This document shows, one piece after another, positions 27,642 to 36,281 of a stretch of DNA of 64,000 nucleotides. The stretch comes from Burkholderiales bacterium (GTDB taxonomy: Bacteria; Pseudomonadota; Gammaproteobacteria; Burkholderiales; SG8-39). Within the stretch, counting starts at the first letter, position 1. Every line of letters starts with the position of its first letter. A program made the translations under genes and the position numbers. The notes under the pieces were generated by a model, which had not been told where the DNA came from, did no database searches, and saw only the letters and a list, made by a program, of their open reading frames with translations. The stretch lies in NCBI GenBank assembly GCA_014860445.1, contig JACZJT010000069.1, forward strand, positions 1-64,000, written 5' to 3'.

Positions 27642-28910
27642 TCACGCCTCGCCGGCTCGCGAGACAGCTGGCGCGACGGCCCTCTCCGACAAGCCCCGGT
27701 CGCTGAAAATCACGCCGGCTGCTTCGAGCGCGTCCAACTCCTCTGCAGCGAGGCCTCCAATTTCGGAAAGCACACGACGTGTGTCCTGGCCAACGCGCTT
27801 CCCGGCGTGGCGGATTCGGCCAGGCGTCTCGGACATTCGCGGCACCGGCGCAGCCATCGCCACGGCGCCCAACTCGTCGTCCGGCGCATTGACGAGCATT
27901 TCGCGCGCCTGGTATTGGGGGTCGCTGAAAATGTCGGCCATGGTGAAGATGCGCGTCGCCGGGACGCCGGCGGAGTGCAGCATCTGTTCCAGATTCGCGA
28001 GGTCGTGGCTTTCGGTCCAGCGCGCGATAATGTCGTCGATCTCTGCACCGTGCCGCGAACGCTCGACCGGATCACGAAAGCGCGGGTCGTCGAACAATTC
28101 CGGCCGGCCCATAGTGACGGTCAGCCGCTTGAATACGGCATCGCCCATCGCCGTAATGTGGATGAACTGCCCTTCGCGGGTCGCATATAGATTATTCGGC
28201 GTGCTGTCCGGCAGGCCCGAGCCCGCGCGCATGGCGATGTGCCCCAGCTTTTCGTATGCGGGGATATGCGGCTCCATGAAACTGAAGGCACATTCGTAGA
28301 GCGCGCTGTCGATGTACTGTCCCTTCCCTGTCTTTCCGCGCGCAAGCAAGGCCATGACGGCACCGAACGCGCCATACAAGCCGGTTATATTGTCAGTCAG
28401 CGACACCGCTACCCGACTTGGCGGACGATCCGGGTCACCCGTTATGTGGCGCATTCCGCTAACGGCCTCGCCGATCACACCATAGCCTGCGCGCTGGCTA
28501 TACGGCCCGGATTGCCCAAATCCGCTAATGCGGACCATGATCAAGGCGGGATTGATCGCGGCGAGATCCGCATATCCCAGGCCCCATTTTTCCAGGCCAC
28601 CTGGCCGAAAGTTTTCAACCACGAGGTCGAACTTGGAAATCATCTTCCTGATGATGTTCTGACCATCACGGCTGCGAAGATCCACCGATATGAGCGCCTT
28701 GTTCCTGAAAATGCTCGCCGCGTAGAGGGACTTGCCATGGAACCGCTTGCCCATGGTGCGCACCGCATCGCCTTCGAACGGCTCCACCTTGATTACCTCT
28801 GCCCCGAAGTCGGCCAGCAGCCGACCGCAAAACGGACCGGCCACGGTAGAACCCATTTCAAGCACGCGGTAGCCTGCCAGAGGACCTTCAGAATTATTGT
28901 TGTTCGACAT
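27642..28910 (-). CDS. CaiB/BaiF (family III) CoA-transferase
   Basis: The product is about 422 residues. Landmarks are the N-terminal LAGYRVLEMGSTVAGPFCGRLLADFGAEVIKVE motif region, then NKALISVDLRSRDG, and a conserved Asp in VSLTDNITGLYGAFG that corresponds to the catalytic carboxylate forming the acyl-anhydride. The family swaps CoA between carboxylic acids. Starts at 28928 (ATG) and 28934 (TTG) are possible; 28910 is chosen because homology starts shortly after. It would activate the imported acid for the carboxylase genes that follow on the same strand. Confidence 0.9.
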   Translation of the reverse strand: MSNNNNSEGPLAGYRVLEMGSTVAGPFCGRLLADFGAEVIKVEPFEGDAVRTMGKRFHGKSLYAASIFRNKALISVDLRSRDGQNIIRKMISKFDLVVENFRPGGLEKWGLGYADLAAINPALIMVRISGFGQSGPYSQRAGYGVIGEAVSGMRHITGDPDRPPSRVAVSLTDNITGLYGAFGAVMALLARGKTGKGQYIDSALYECAFSFMEPHIPAYEKLGHIAMRAGSGLPDSTPNNLYATREGQFIHITAMGDAVFKRLTVTMGRPELFDDPRFRDPVERSRHGAEIDDIIARWTESHDLANLEQMLHSAGVPATRIFTMADIFSDPQYQAREMLVNAPDDELGAVAMAAPVPRMSETPGRIRHAGKRVGQDTRRVLSEIGGLAAEELDALEAAGVIFSDRGLSERAVAPAVSRAGEA

Positions 28911-28948
28911 GGGTATGTTTACGTCCATTGGCAATGTCCGCTGCCGCG

Positions 28949-29656
28949 CTACAACACAAAACTTTGATAACGCTTGAGGTAATCCTTGCCGCTGCGCATG
29001 TTTACTCGCCGCAGGCGCTCGGCTTCATCGGCGTCGCCCCGGCGCATGGCCGCGAGCACCGCCTGATGCTCCGAAAGTCCGAGTTGCGCGCGCCCCGGTA
29101 GCACAATGATGCGGCGGATTATGGCCTGCGTCTTTTCGTAAATGCTGTCCAACATCCCGGCCAGGATCGGGTTGGCGGCGGCCTCGATCAGCCGCCGACG
29201 AAATATCGCATAGCCAGTGAGAAACGACTCGTAGTCGTTCTGTTTTACAAACTCTACCATCGGCCCTTCGAACATTTCGACCAGATCCTGCCAGGATTCG
29301 GGCGACGTGTTCTGGGTTGCCAACCGTGCGCAAAGTCCCTCCAGCACTTCGCGCAAGTCGTAAATTTCGAACACTTGCGACAGATCGAGACGAACAACCA
29401 CCGCGCCACGGTTAGGAATGCGCTCGATCAGGCCGCGCTGTTCCAGGGCAAACAACGCCTCGCGCACCAAGGCGCGCGGCACGCCATATTCCTTGGCAAG
29501 CTCCTGTTCGCGCAACTTGCTTCCGGGTGCGATCTCCTGCTTGGCGATGCGCTCTCGCAATACCTTCTGGAGATCGGCCCCGCGCTTTCCACGCGAGCCC
29601 CCTTTAGCTTTGGGGCTGCGCTCAACCAAGGCAATCCTTGTCAGCTGTTTCGCCAT
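28949..29656 (-). CDS. GntR-family (FadR subfamily) transcriptional regulator
   Basis: The product is 235 residues. After a basic N-terminus, the winged helix is SKLREQELAKEYGVPRALVREALFALEQRGLIERIPNRGAVV. The C-terminal part is an all-helical FCD ligand domain (IYDLREVLEGLCARLA, then LIEAAANP and LSEHQAVLAAMRRGD). It is the first gene of the minus-strand CoA-transferase/carboxylase/TRAP operon, ending 38 bp before the CoA-transferase start used here, so it is the obvious local regulator. Confidence 0.9.
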   Translation of the reverse strand: MAKQLTRIALVERSPKAKGGSRGKRGADLQKVLRERIAKQEIAPGSKLREQELAKEYGVPRALVREALFALEQRGLIERIPNRGAVVVRLDLSQVFEIYDLREVLEGLCARLATQNTSPESWQDLVEMFEGPMVEFVKQNDYESFLTGYAIFRRRLIEAAANPILAGMLDSIYEKTQAIIRRIIVLPGRAQLGLSEHQAVLAAMRRGDADEAERLRRVNMRSGKDYLKRYQSFVL

Positions 29657-29727
29657 AACCCGCCCCGATTCAGTTGTTGTTGCCCACAGCCCCATCAAAA
29701 GGCACTCACGAGCGGACAATAATTTTA

Positions 29728-29746
29728 GTCAACATGTTTGTCAACA
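29728..29746. promoter_or_regulatory. candidate GntR operator pair
   Basis: Two GTCAACA direct repeats start at 29728 and 29740, that is 12 bp apart, about 70 bp upstream of the GntR start codon. The same core recurs in the palindrome TTGTCAACAA at 29938. FadR-type regulators bind short TNGTNNNACNA-like palindromes, so these are candidates; binding is inferred. Confidence 0.4.
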
Positions 29747-29937
29747 GTTTATTCTACAAACGTGCTATTTGTTTTAAATTACCCCAATCATTTGGCGATG
29801 TTCTCGCCTATGGAAGCTGTCTTCGCCATCTAAATAGCAGTCTAATTATCGTTATATATCCGTGTACTATGTACGATCATTGCTTATAGCGAACAAGCGA
29901 GACGATCACCGCGCCTTCTGAAGTTATGTAAGCAAAG

Positions 29938-29947
29938 TTGTCAACAA
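29938..29947. promoter_or_regulatory. palindrome TTGTCAACAA, candidate regulator site
   Basis: This 10-bp inverted repeat shares GTCAACA with the pair at 29728-29746. It is 282 bp upstream of the GntR start, so it could be a distal site or unrelated. Confidence 0.3.
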
Positions 29948-29957
29948 ATGTATGTTT

Positions 29958-30248
29958 TCACTTGGCTTCAACCCAGTCCGCCAACGCCGGCAAAGCAGCG
30001 TAGCGAAATCCGCAATAGTCGATCGAACGCGCTAACGCGCGGCTTGTGCAACCTGCTGTGCAACGCCCGCCGGCGTGAACCGCCAGCGCGGTCGTGACTG
30101 TGCCCGTGGTCACCATCCCGTTCGCCTGCAACGGCAAGGACTGCGGCTGCTTTGCGAGTACCGTACTCAGCTGTGCAACAGCAGCCAATGGACTACCAAG
30201 GACATTGAACCCTCGGCCCCCTTCACGGACCTCGCCATCACAGGACAA
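29958..30248 (-). pseudogene. remnant of a 2-keto-4-pentenoate hydratase-like gene
   Basis: In frame, the segment reads CDGEVREGGRGFNVLGSPLA, then LPLQANGMVTTGTVTTALAV. This is the pattern of the C-terminal part of MhpD/fumarylacetoacetase-type hydratases (a VLGSPLAAV..L helix, then LQAGE.VTTGTLT). The N-terminal two thirds of the family are missing and the C-terminus drifts into unrelated sequence. Only about 60 residues are recognisable, so it is a decayed fragment. It lies between the GntR promoter region and the ATP-grasp-like gene. Confidence 0.6.
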
Positions 30249-30344
30249 GGCGATCTAAAATGACTCAAGCGCGGCGATCAAATTGGTTTCCAGTCCGGCC
30301 ACTGGCTGCGGGTCGCCGCCGAAATTCAGCGACCCGTTACGCGC

Positions 30345-31667
30345 TCATGCGGCCGCCCGGTCCGCTTGCCCGATATCGTCGACGATGAATACCGGCGCAA
30401 AGCCGCCGCCCGGCGTACGGAAGTTCGTCGTCTGACCCTGGTAGAGGCGCGCCGCAAAAAGCAGAATTCTTCCCGCGAATGCATAGGCGCGCAGATCGAA
30501 CTTGAGGTTTGCACGGACGCCGGAATCGTCGACCATGCGTCTGCCCGGTGTGACCAGAGCCTGTGCGACATAGTCGCCGGCGACGATATCGCCCCACACG
30601 CGGCGCGTAAGCTTATCGCCGCGGTATACAGCCCTGCTGCCGTAGCCCGAGGCCGGCTTGAAGAACAGGCCGGCGCGTTCGGACCAGAGCAGCGCGGCGT
30701 TGTGCGCCGTCACCGCCTGCGTCGCCGGAACACCCGCTTGCAGCAGCGTGCGCGTTCCCGTGTCGATCGCGGGCGTATCCAATATTGCGGGAGCGTTCAT
30801 GCTCGCCAGATTGCGCTTGTTGGCGTACAGGGCGTGCGCGCGCGGGCTCGGCGTAAGCACCACCGCACCCGATTCGTACGCATTGCGCAGCGCTGCGTGT
30901 ACCGGATCATCGAGGTAGAAATCGGTGAGGCGATTGTAGATCAGGTCGACCGGTTCCTGCGCCAGCCAGAGCCGGCCGTCGCGCCATCGTAGCGCGCTTG
31001 CGTCGGCGACCGACGCGCGCAGGCCGTGGCGCGACAGCAGCCGCTCGTAAAGCCGAAATTCCGGATACAGGTATTGCTGCTGCGGGGCATCGTCGACAAC
31101 GACGACGTGGCGCAGCGGCGCCGCGCCACGCTGGCGGCGCCACTCGTCGCGAAACACCTCGACCAACGCGTCCTCGACCGCGGCCGGGGAAGGCGTTGCC
31201 GGCAGTATCGCCTCGCCGCCTGCGCCCACGCAGGGCTGTTGTGCGCGCAGCAGCGCCAGGTTGAGCAGTGCGCCGCCAGGGTTGGTATTCACTTCGATCA
31301 GCTGCGGGCCCGTGGCGCCCAGGTGGAAGTCGAAGCCGAGCACGCCGCCGCGCGTACCGAAATCGTGGTGTGCAATCGGCGCCGCGCGTGCCAGCGCCAG
31401 ACGTTGATACGAAGGCAGCGCGACCACGCGCTCGACCGCGCTCACCAGCGCCGCAATCGCATCGTGCTCGGTGCGCGAGATGAACACGGGCGCCGCGGAA
31501 AACAGGTTCGGCCGCGTGGCGCTGATCTGCGCGCCCATGCCGTCTGCGCGAGACGCATCATCGAGCGCGTCGTGCAGCCGCGCGGCGAGCAAGCTGGTGC
31601 AAACGCAGTCTGCGTTCAGGCGCGCCGCGCGACTGGGTGCCGGTCCCCGATCAGGCAAGGAAACCAT
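30345..31667 (-). CDS. ATP-grasp-like protein of unknown substrate
   Basis: The product is 440 residues. It has FHLGATGPQLIEVNTNPGGA (an E-x-N metal/ATP-type site), a central VVVVDDAPQQQYLYPEFRLYERLL segment, PVDLIYNRLTDFYLDD, and KPASGYGSRAVYRGDK with a glycine-rich loop. These suggest the ATP-grasp fold of peptide or amine ligases. The substrate is unknown. Its ATG at 31667 overlaps the 3' end of the permease gene by 17 bp, so translation is coupled. Its neighbours (ArsP-like permease, ArsR regulator) point to a metal or metalloid response. Confidence 0.6.
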   Translation of the reverse strand: MVSLPDRGPAPSRAARLNADCVCTSLLAARLHDALDDASRADGMGAQISATRPNLFSAAPVFISRTEHDAIAALVSAVERVVALPSYQRLALARAAPIAHHDFGTRGGVLGFDFHLGATGPQLIEVNTNPGGALLNLALLRAQQPCVGAGGEAILPATPSPAAVEDALVEVFRDEWRRQRGAAPLRHVVVVDDAPQQQYLYPEFRLYERLLSRHGLRASVADASALRWRDGRLWLAQEPVDLIYNRLTDFYLDDPVHAALRNAYESGAVVLTPSPRAHALYANKRNLASMNAPAILDTPAIDTGTRTLLQAGVPATQAVTAHNAALLWSERAGLFFKPASGYGSRAVYRGDKLTRRVWGDIVAGDYVAQALVTPGRRMVDDSGVRANLKFDLRAYAFAGRILLFAARLYQGQTTNFRTPGGGFAPVFIVDDIGQADRAAA

Positions 31668-32688
31668 AGACCCAACCCGCAATGATTGCGCCGGTGAAGG
31701 CAAAGCCAAGATAGGCGGCGAAGACCCGCGGCCGGACGATGCTCCACACCGCGAGCGCAGCGGGGATGCTGGTCGCGCCGCCCGCGAGCAGGAACGCCAT
31801 GGCGGCGCCGCCGGACATGCCCTGCTGCAACAGCCCGGCCACCAGCGGCAGGGCCGCGTAGCCGTTGAGGTAGGCGGGAACGCCGACGAATGCCGCGAGC
31901 AGCAAGGGGCCGAATCCGCTGCCGCCAGCAATACGCGCAATCATTTCGTTGGGAACGTACGCGCTCATCAGGCTCTCGAGCAGGAATGCGACGAGCAGCC
32001 ACTTGGCGAGCATCAGCGTTTTCGAGCCGAATGCCTCGCGGAACACGATGATCCGGGCCGGGTCCGTCCAGAACTTCCACGCGACGGCGGCCGGGTCGAG
32101 CACGCGTGCATTGCCGGCTTCATGCGCGGTCCCGCCCTCACGCAGAACGCCGTGGATGGCGCCGACGCGAACCAAAGCCATGGTGCCGATTCCGGCCAGC
32201 ATGCCGATGGCGACCGCGGCGAGTGCCTTGGCCAGCGCAAACGTGAGACCCAAGGTTCCCGCGGTCAGAAAGAACATCGCCGGATCCATCAGGGGCGAGG
32301 AAATCCAGAACGCCATCACCGGTGCAAGCGGCACCCCCATTGCGAGCAGGGCGGCGATGATGGGAATGACGCCGCAGGAACAAAATGGCGACAGCGCGCC
32401 GACCAGCGCCGCCGTCAATACCATGCGCGCGGGATGCCCGCGAAACGCGCTGGCGACGATCCGGTCGGCGCCTGAGGCAAGGATCCAGGCCGCGGCGGCA
32501 GCGGACGCGAGCAGCACCGGCGCAATGCCCAGCGCCGACGCGCCGACAAACGCGGCGCTCGCAGCGAGTTGCGGGGGATCTGCAAATGCGAGCAAGACCA
32601 GCAGTACGGCGACCGCTTGCACTGCGCGATCCTTCAGCACCGCCCGCAACTGTAAGGGCGCGGGCAGGGACGCAGTTGATGTATTCAT
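31651..32688 (-). CDS. ArsP-like (DUF318) permease
   Basis: The product is 345 residues with eight or more hydrophobic segments. The family signature is LSPFCSCGVIPIIAALLAMGVPLAP (about residues 98-122), whose Cys pair may bind metal, together with FWISSPLMDPAMFFLT. The second half repeats the pattern with GVPAYLNGYAALPLVAGLL. Related permeases export methylarsenicals or divalent metals. It is downstream of an ArsR-type regulator and overlaps the ATP-grasp-like gene. Confidence 0.88.
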   Translation of the reverse strand: MNTSTASLPAPLQLRAVLKDRAVQAVAVLLVLLAFADPPQLAASAAFVGASALGIAPVLLASAAAAAWILASGADRIVASAFRGHPARMVLTAALVGALSPFCSCGVIPIIAALLAMGVPLAPVMAFWISSPLMDPAMFFLTAGTLGLTFALAKALAAVAIGMLAGIGTMALVRVGAIHGVLREGGTAHEAGNARVLDPAAVAWKFWTDPARIIVFREAFGSKTLMLAKWLLVAFLLESLMSAYVPNEMIARIAGGSGFGPLLLAAFVGVPAYLNGYAALPLVAGLLQQGMSGGAAMAFLLAGGATSIPAALAVWSIVRPRVFAAYLGFAFTGAIIAGWVYGFLA

Positions 32689-32719
32689 AACACTATTCCT
32701 CTAGAAAAATAGTTGTGTT
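32689..32719. promoter_or_regulatory. inverted repeat before the permease gene
   Basis: The arms ACTATT (32692-32697) and AATAGT (32708-32713), extended as AACACTATT and AATAGTTGTGTT, sit directly against the permease start codon. The site is a candidate second regulator site or a small attenuating hairpin between the ArsR and permease genes. Confidence 0.35.
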
Positions 32720-32745
32720 TAAGCAAAAAAAATCGAACCAGATCC

Positions 32746-33060
32746 TTAGCAACCCGCGCCGGTGCAGCACTCGGCCATGAGGTAGGCGCTGACTTTGCGG
32801 ATCTGATCGTAGCGCGCCGTACAGATCAACTCCCGTCCGCGGCGCTCTTGCGCGATCAGTCCGGCGTCGGCGATGGTTCCAAGATGATGCGCCAGCGTCG
32901 ATGCCGGAATCCCCAGGTCGCGCTGCAGATCCGATACGTTCATGCCCGCCTGGCCCGCGCGCAGCAAGGCCTTGAACAGGCGCAGGCGCACCGCGCTGCC
33001 CAATGCCGCCAGCATGCGTGCCGCATCTTCCTCGGCCAGATTCTTGGTTTGGGCCTGCAT
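32746..33060 (-). CDS. ArsR/SmtB-family metalloregulator
   Basis: The product is 104 residues. The winged helix is MNVSDLQRDLGIPASTLAHHLGTIADAGLIAQERRGRE, preceded by ALGSAVRLRLFKALL. The C-terminus ends ECCTGAGC, giving three Cys that could form a metal site. ArsR proteins repress and are released by metal or metalloid binding. It is first in the ArsR-permease-ATP-grasp operon. A near-palindrome 9 bp upstream is a candidate operator. Confidence 0.9.
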   Translation of the reverse strand: MQAQTKNLAEEDAARMLAALGSAVRLRLFKALLRAGQAGMNVSDLQRDLGIPASTLAHHLGTIADAGLIAQERRGRELICTARYDQIRKVSAYLMAECCTGAGC

Positions 33061-33069
33061 TTAAAAACT

Positions 33070-33084
33070 ATACCACTAGTGTAT
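33070..33084. promoter_or_regulatory. candidate ArsR operator
   Basis: The near-palindrome ATACCACTAGTGTAT, centred on ACTAGT, lies 9 bp upstream of the ArsR start codon. This is the position expected for autoregulation. Confidence 0.45.
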
Positions 33085-33182
33085 TAGTTATGTCAAACCT
33101 CTGCACCGCAGCCGCAGTGTTGTGCAGCCGAAACCAATACGGGCGGACAACAAGATCCTTGTTGCCCGATCACGCGCCAGTT

Positions 33183-33947
33183 TCATTTGCAGTTGTTATG
33201 CAGCTTCCACTTCTCTTCATGCCCCAGGGCCTTGGCAAAATCGGGCACCTTGCAACGCTCGATTTCAGCCGCATCCAAGGGGGCGGAGGGTGCTGCGGCG
33301 ACAGACGCGCCGTTCTGCTGCACCAGGCGCGGATTCTGTCGCCCCGTGCTGTAGACCCACTGGGCGATACCGCCGACCGCGACCACAAACAGCGCAAGGA
33401 CGGCGAACTGCGCCATGCTTGTGCGGGTGACTTTGGCATCCGACACCTCGCACACGCCCCCGGGGCAAAGCTGGGCTGCCTCCTTGTTGAACAGGTTGTA
33501 AATATTGCAGCCGATGCAGATGCCGAACGCCGTCTCAAAAAACAGCAGGAGCAGGCAGGTGGCGCAGACGAGCAGATTGACCGGACCGACCACGTTGTTG
33601 AGCACCACGAGGTAGAGCATGGTGAGCGCGAGCGCGAAGCCGATCGCCCACGCAAAGCGCTTTTGCGGCGCGCCGGTCCATTCGGGCTGCTGCCGACGCA
33701 CCATCCATTGGGCCAGGATCAGGCTGGGGGCGTAGCGCGGGTTGATAAAAATGCGGATGGTGAAATCGATCAGGAATGCGACCACGAACACGCGCGTGGG
33801 CTGGAAATTGCCTGTCAGCCACGCGTTCATGAAAGCAACGAGGGCGAGGAAAAACAGAATGCCGGCCCCGGCCCGGACCGCGCGTTCATTGAGTACCGGC
33901 ACGGCGTACTCTTCCCTTTTTTCACCAAATTCAAGGACCGCACTCAT
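33183..33947 (-). CDS. DUF4395 integral membrane protein
   Basis: The product is 254 residues with four or five hydrophobic segments. DUF4395 features are VPVLNERAVRAGAGILF, DFTIRIFINPRYAPSL, GAPQKRFAWAIGF and FETAFGICIGCNIYN, which carries a Cys pair. A cytosol- or periplasm-facing C-terminal tail of about 85 residues contains more Cys (CPGGVC). Some DUF4395 members are linked to thiosulfate or sulfur handling, but no function is certain. The start at 33947 has TGGAG upstream. It is divergent from the secreted protein at 34102. Confidence 0.85.
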   Translation of the reverse strand: MSAVLEFGEKREEYAVPVLNERAVRAGAGILFFLALVAFMNAWLTGNFQPTRVFVVAFLIDFTIRIFINPRYAPSLILAQWMVRRQQPEWTGAPQKRFAWAIGFALALTMLYLVVLNNVVGPVNLLVCATCLLLLFFETAFGICIGCNIYNLFNKEAAQLCPGGVCEVSDAKVTRTSMAQFAVLALFVVAVGGIAQWVYSTGRQNPRLVQQNGASVAAAPSAPLDAAEIERCKVPDFAKALGHEEKWKLHNNCK

Positions 33948-34101
33948 TTGCCGTTCTCCAGTATTCCAATCTACACTCGGGCCCGGATGCCAGACCCGTT
34001 CAATCTGCCAAACGTACCAGAATACGCGCCTCGCAGTCATCCGCATTTGGAGGCAACGCGTCTCATGCGGTGAATGTCAACAGCCCCTGGGGACTCCTGA
34101 A

Positions 34102-35028
34102 ATGAACTCCGCCATCCGTTCCATCGAACGCTCCCTCGCCGCGACGCTGTGCCTCTTCGCGTGGTCTGCATTGTTTGCCAGTGCGGCGATCGCGGACACC
34201 GGCATCGCCGGCAGCCGCCCCGCATACAGCGACCGTGCCATCGGCACTCCGCCGAACGCCGACGCGATGCGCGCGCGCATGTGGGTGCCGGAAATCGATC
34301 TCGGCTACGTGCCGCAAGGCCTGACCGTGGCCGGTGCTTCGATTCTGCTCGCGACCTACAACAGCGAGGGCGTGCTGCCGCGGTGCCGGCTGTTTCGCAT
34401 CGATCCGCGCAAGCTCGCCGTGACCGGCCGCTTCGATATGCCTTTGAGCTGCGCCCACGCGGGCGGTCTTGCCTACGCGGGCGGCAAGCGACTGTTCGTG
34501 TCGGATACCGACCGCCTGTTCGAAATCGATCTAGACCGGGCCTTCGACGCGGCCGGCGCCGGCGACGCGGTGGTGCGCGCCTTGCCGCTGCGCTTTCCGG
34601 TCCGCGGCTCCTTCCTCGCCTACAGCGACGGGGCGCTCTGGATAGGCGTGTACACGACGCCGGAAGCGGGCCGCATTTATCGCGTGCCCCTGGCCGTGGT
34701 CGAATCGACGCCGGAATCGACCGGGCTGGGCGAGGAGCACGCGAGCGCCAGCCTCGAAGTCGCGCGCAAATCGCAGGGCGCGGCATTCGACATGAATGGC
34801 TTTCTGTGGATCAGCCAGAGCGACAGTCAGTTTGGCACTCTGCAGAAAATCGATGCGAAGACGGGCAGGGTACTGTCTAGCCATGAGGCGGTGGCCGGGA
34901 TTGAAGACCTGGGTTTCGACGCCGAGGGCATGCTCTGGGCCGTTTCCGAGGCGGGCGCGCGGCGCTGGCGCAATTGGCCGACCTATTACCCGGTGCTGTT
35001 TTCGATCGACACCAGGGCGCTGCGCTGA
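34102..35028 (+). CDS. secreted beta-propeller-like protein
   Basis: The product is 308 residues with a signal peptide (about residues 1-31). The body shows repeating strand motifs such as IDLGYVPQGLTVAGASILLA, GGLAYAGGKRLFVSDTDRLFEIDLD and GFLWISQSDSQFGTLQKID. This is the pattern of NHL/SMP-30-like propellers, with no enzyme signature seen. It is expected to be periplasmic. Convergent with the VKOR-type gene at 35095. Confidence 0.7.
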   Translation: MNSAIRSIERSLAATLCLFAWSALFASAAIADTGIAGSRPAYSDRAIGTPPNADAMRARMWVPEIDLGYVPQGLTVAGASILLATYNSEGVLPRCRLFRIDPRKLAVTGRFDMPLSCAHAGGLAYAGGKRLFVSDTDRLFEIDLDRAFDAAGAGDAVVRALPLRFPVRGSFLAYSDGALWIGVYTTPEAGRIYRVPLAVVESTPESTGLGEEHASASLEVARKSQGAAFDMNGFLWISQSDSQFGTLQKIDAKTGRVLSSHEAVAGIEDLGFDAEGMLWAVSEAGARRWRNWPTYYPVLFSIDTRALR

Positions 35029-35094
35029 GACGAGCGGCGGTGCGCGCGGTGGTTCTTGTCAGCGCGTCACTGCAGGACGGCCGGACTGTTCAGA

Positions 35095-36045
35095 TCATTT
35101 TTTCGGCGCAGTGCCGGACGACCACTCGAATCCAGACAGTCGCGCCAGCTCGGCAGGCGTGACGAGGCCGGTCTGGCGGACGCGGCCGATGATCCAGGTC
35201 GGATAGTTCGTGATGTCGTTCATCGCGCAATCGACGCTGATCGGGCCGTTGCGCCCGCCCGGCGTGCATTCGACGAAGGGTAGCCGGGCGGCGGAGGCCT
35301 CGAACAAAGCCTTCTGCTGCTGGCAGGTCGGACACCAGTAAGTGCCGTAAAAACGCGCGCCGGATTCGCTCAGGTGTATGGCGAGCGCTTTCAACTGCGG
35401 CTTCTCGGGTCCTGCTGCAGGGTCGAACAGCCCGCTGAAGTGCAGGGCCAATACGAATACGATGACCACGGCGGAACCGATGGGCGTAGGCAGCGCCTTG
35501 GCCCAGGCGTGCTCCGGCATGTGCGCAGGCCGGCGCACCAGCAGGACGACCAGCAGCACGTTCGCAATCACGAAGGAGCTGAGGCAGTAGACGCACAGCG
35601 CTTCGATGACGAAAAACGAGATGGCGGCGAGATACCAGCTCACCGCAGCGCTGACGACGGCGACGAGCAAGGCTGCCTGCCAGGCACTCGGGCGGGTACG
35701 CAAGCGCCATGTCAGGTATGCGAGCAAGGCGTAGGTCAGACAGCCCCAGAGCGCAATCGGTACGCCCAGCAGGTGGGACCAGCGGCTTTGCTGCACCAGA
35801 TCGCATTGAGAGTCCGCCCCGCAGAACGCCGGCTTCGCGCCCAACCACGCGCTGAACGTAAGATACAGGGTCAGCGCAATCCCAACCAATGCCAGCCCGA
35901 AGAGCCAGTTGTCGAGCGGATGCTTACCGCGCGCGCGGATGGACCCGCCCCGCGTTTTCGCCGGCTGTGCTTCGGCACGGTGCTCGGACGCCGGTGCCTC
36001 GACCACGGATTCGCTTTTGACTGAACGGCGTTTTTTTCTGGACAT
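35095..36045 (-). CDS. VKOR-family protein fused to a thioredoxin-like domain
   Basis: The product is 316 residues. After a basic N-terminus, about four or five helices carry the VKOR features: a Cys pair (AFCGADSQCDLVQQSRWSHLLGVP) and the redox motif CVYC. The C-terminal 110 residues are thioredoxin-like with YWCPTCQQQK (CPTC) and a later NYPTWII cis-Pro region. Such fusions form periplasmic disulfides and pass electrons to quinone, replacing DsbB/DsbA. Confidence 0.92.
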   Translation of the reverse strand: MSRKKRRSVKSESVVEAPASEHRAEAQPAKTRGGSIRARGKHPLDNWLFGLALVGIALTLYLTFSAWLGAKPAFCGADSQCDLVQQSRWSHLLGVPIALWGCLTYALLAYLTWRLRTRPSAWQAALLVAVVSAAVSWYLAAISFFVIEALCVYCLSSFVIANVLLVVLLVRRPAHMPEHAWAKALPTPIGSAVVIVFVLALHFSGLFDPAAGPEKPQLKALAIHLSESGARFYGTYWCPTCQQQKALFEASAARLPFVECTPGGRNGPISVDCAMNDITNYPTWIIGRVRQTGLVTPAELARLSGFEWSSGTAPKK

Positions 36046-36281
36046 GGCGATAGACCTGTTTCAATGCTATTCCAGGCTGCGCAGTCTGGCGCCGTCTTTT
36101 CTCCAAGGCATCCAGTCGATTCGCGCACCCGTACCTCGGAATAGTATCAGCATCGCGTATCCAAGCGACATGGGAGCTTGGATGGAGGCCTGTGCCGAAT
36201 CGTTTGCGCGAGTCGTCGCGAAGGATTAAATTCGGATGAAGAAAGCAATCGACGAATTCTATAGACGCAAGGAGCAATGCA

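Larger units (their letters stand above)
29657..29957. other. AT-rich upstream region of the GntR operon
   Basis: No gene was seen. The stretch is far more AT-rich than the rest of the window and carries the candidate operators at 29728-29746 and 29938-29947. It most likely holds the promoter of the GntR-led operon. Confidence 0.6.
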
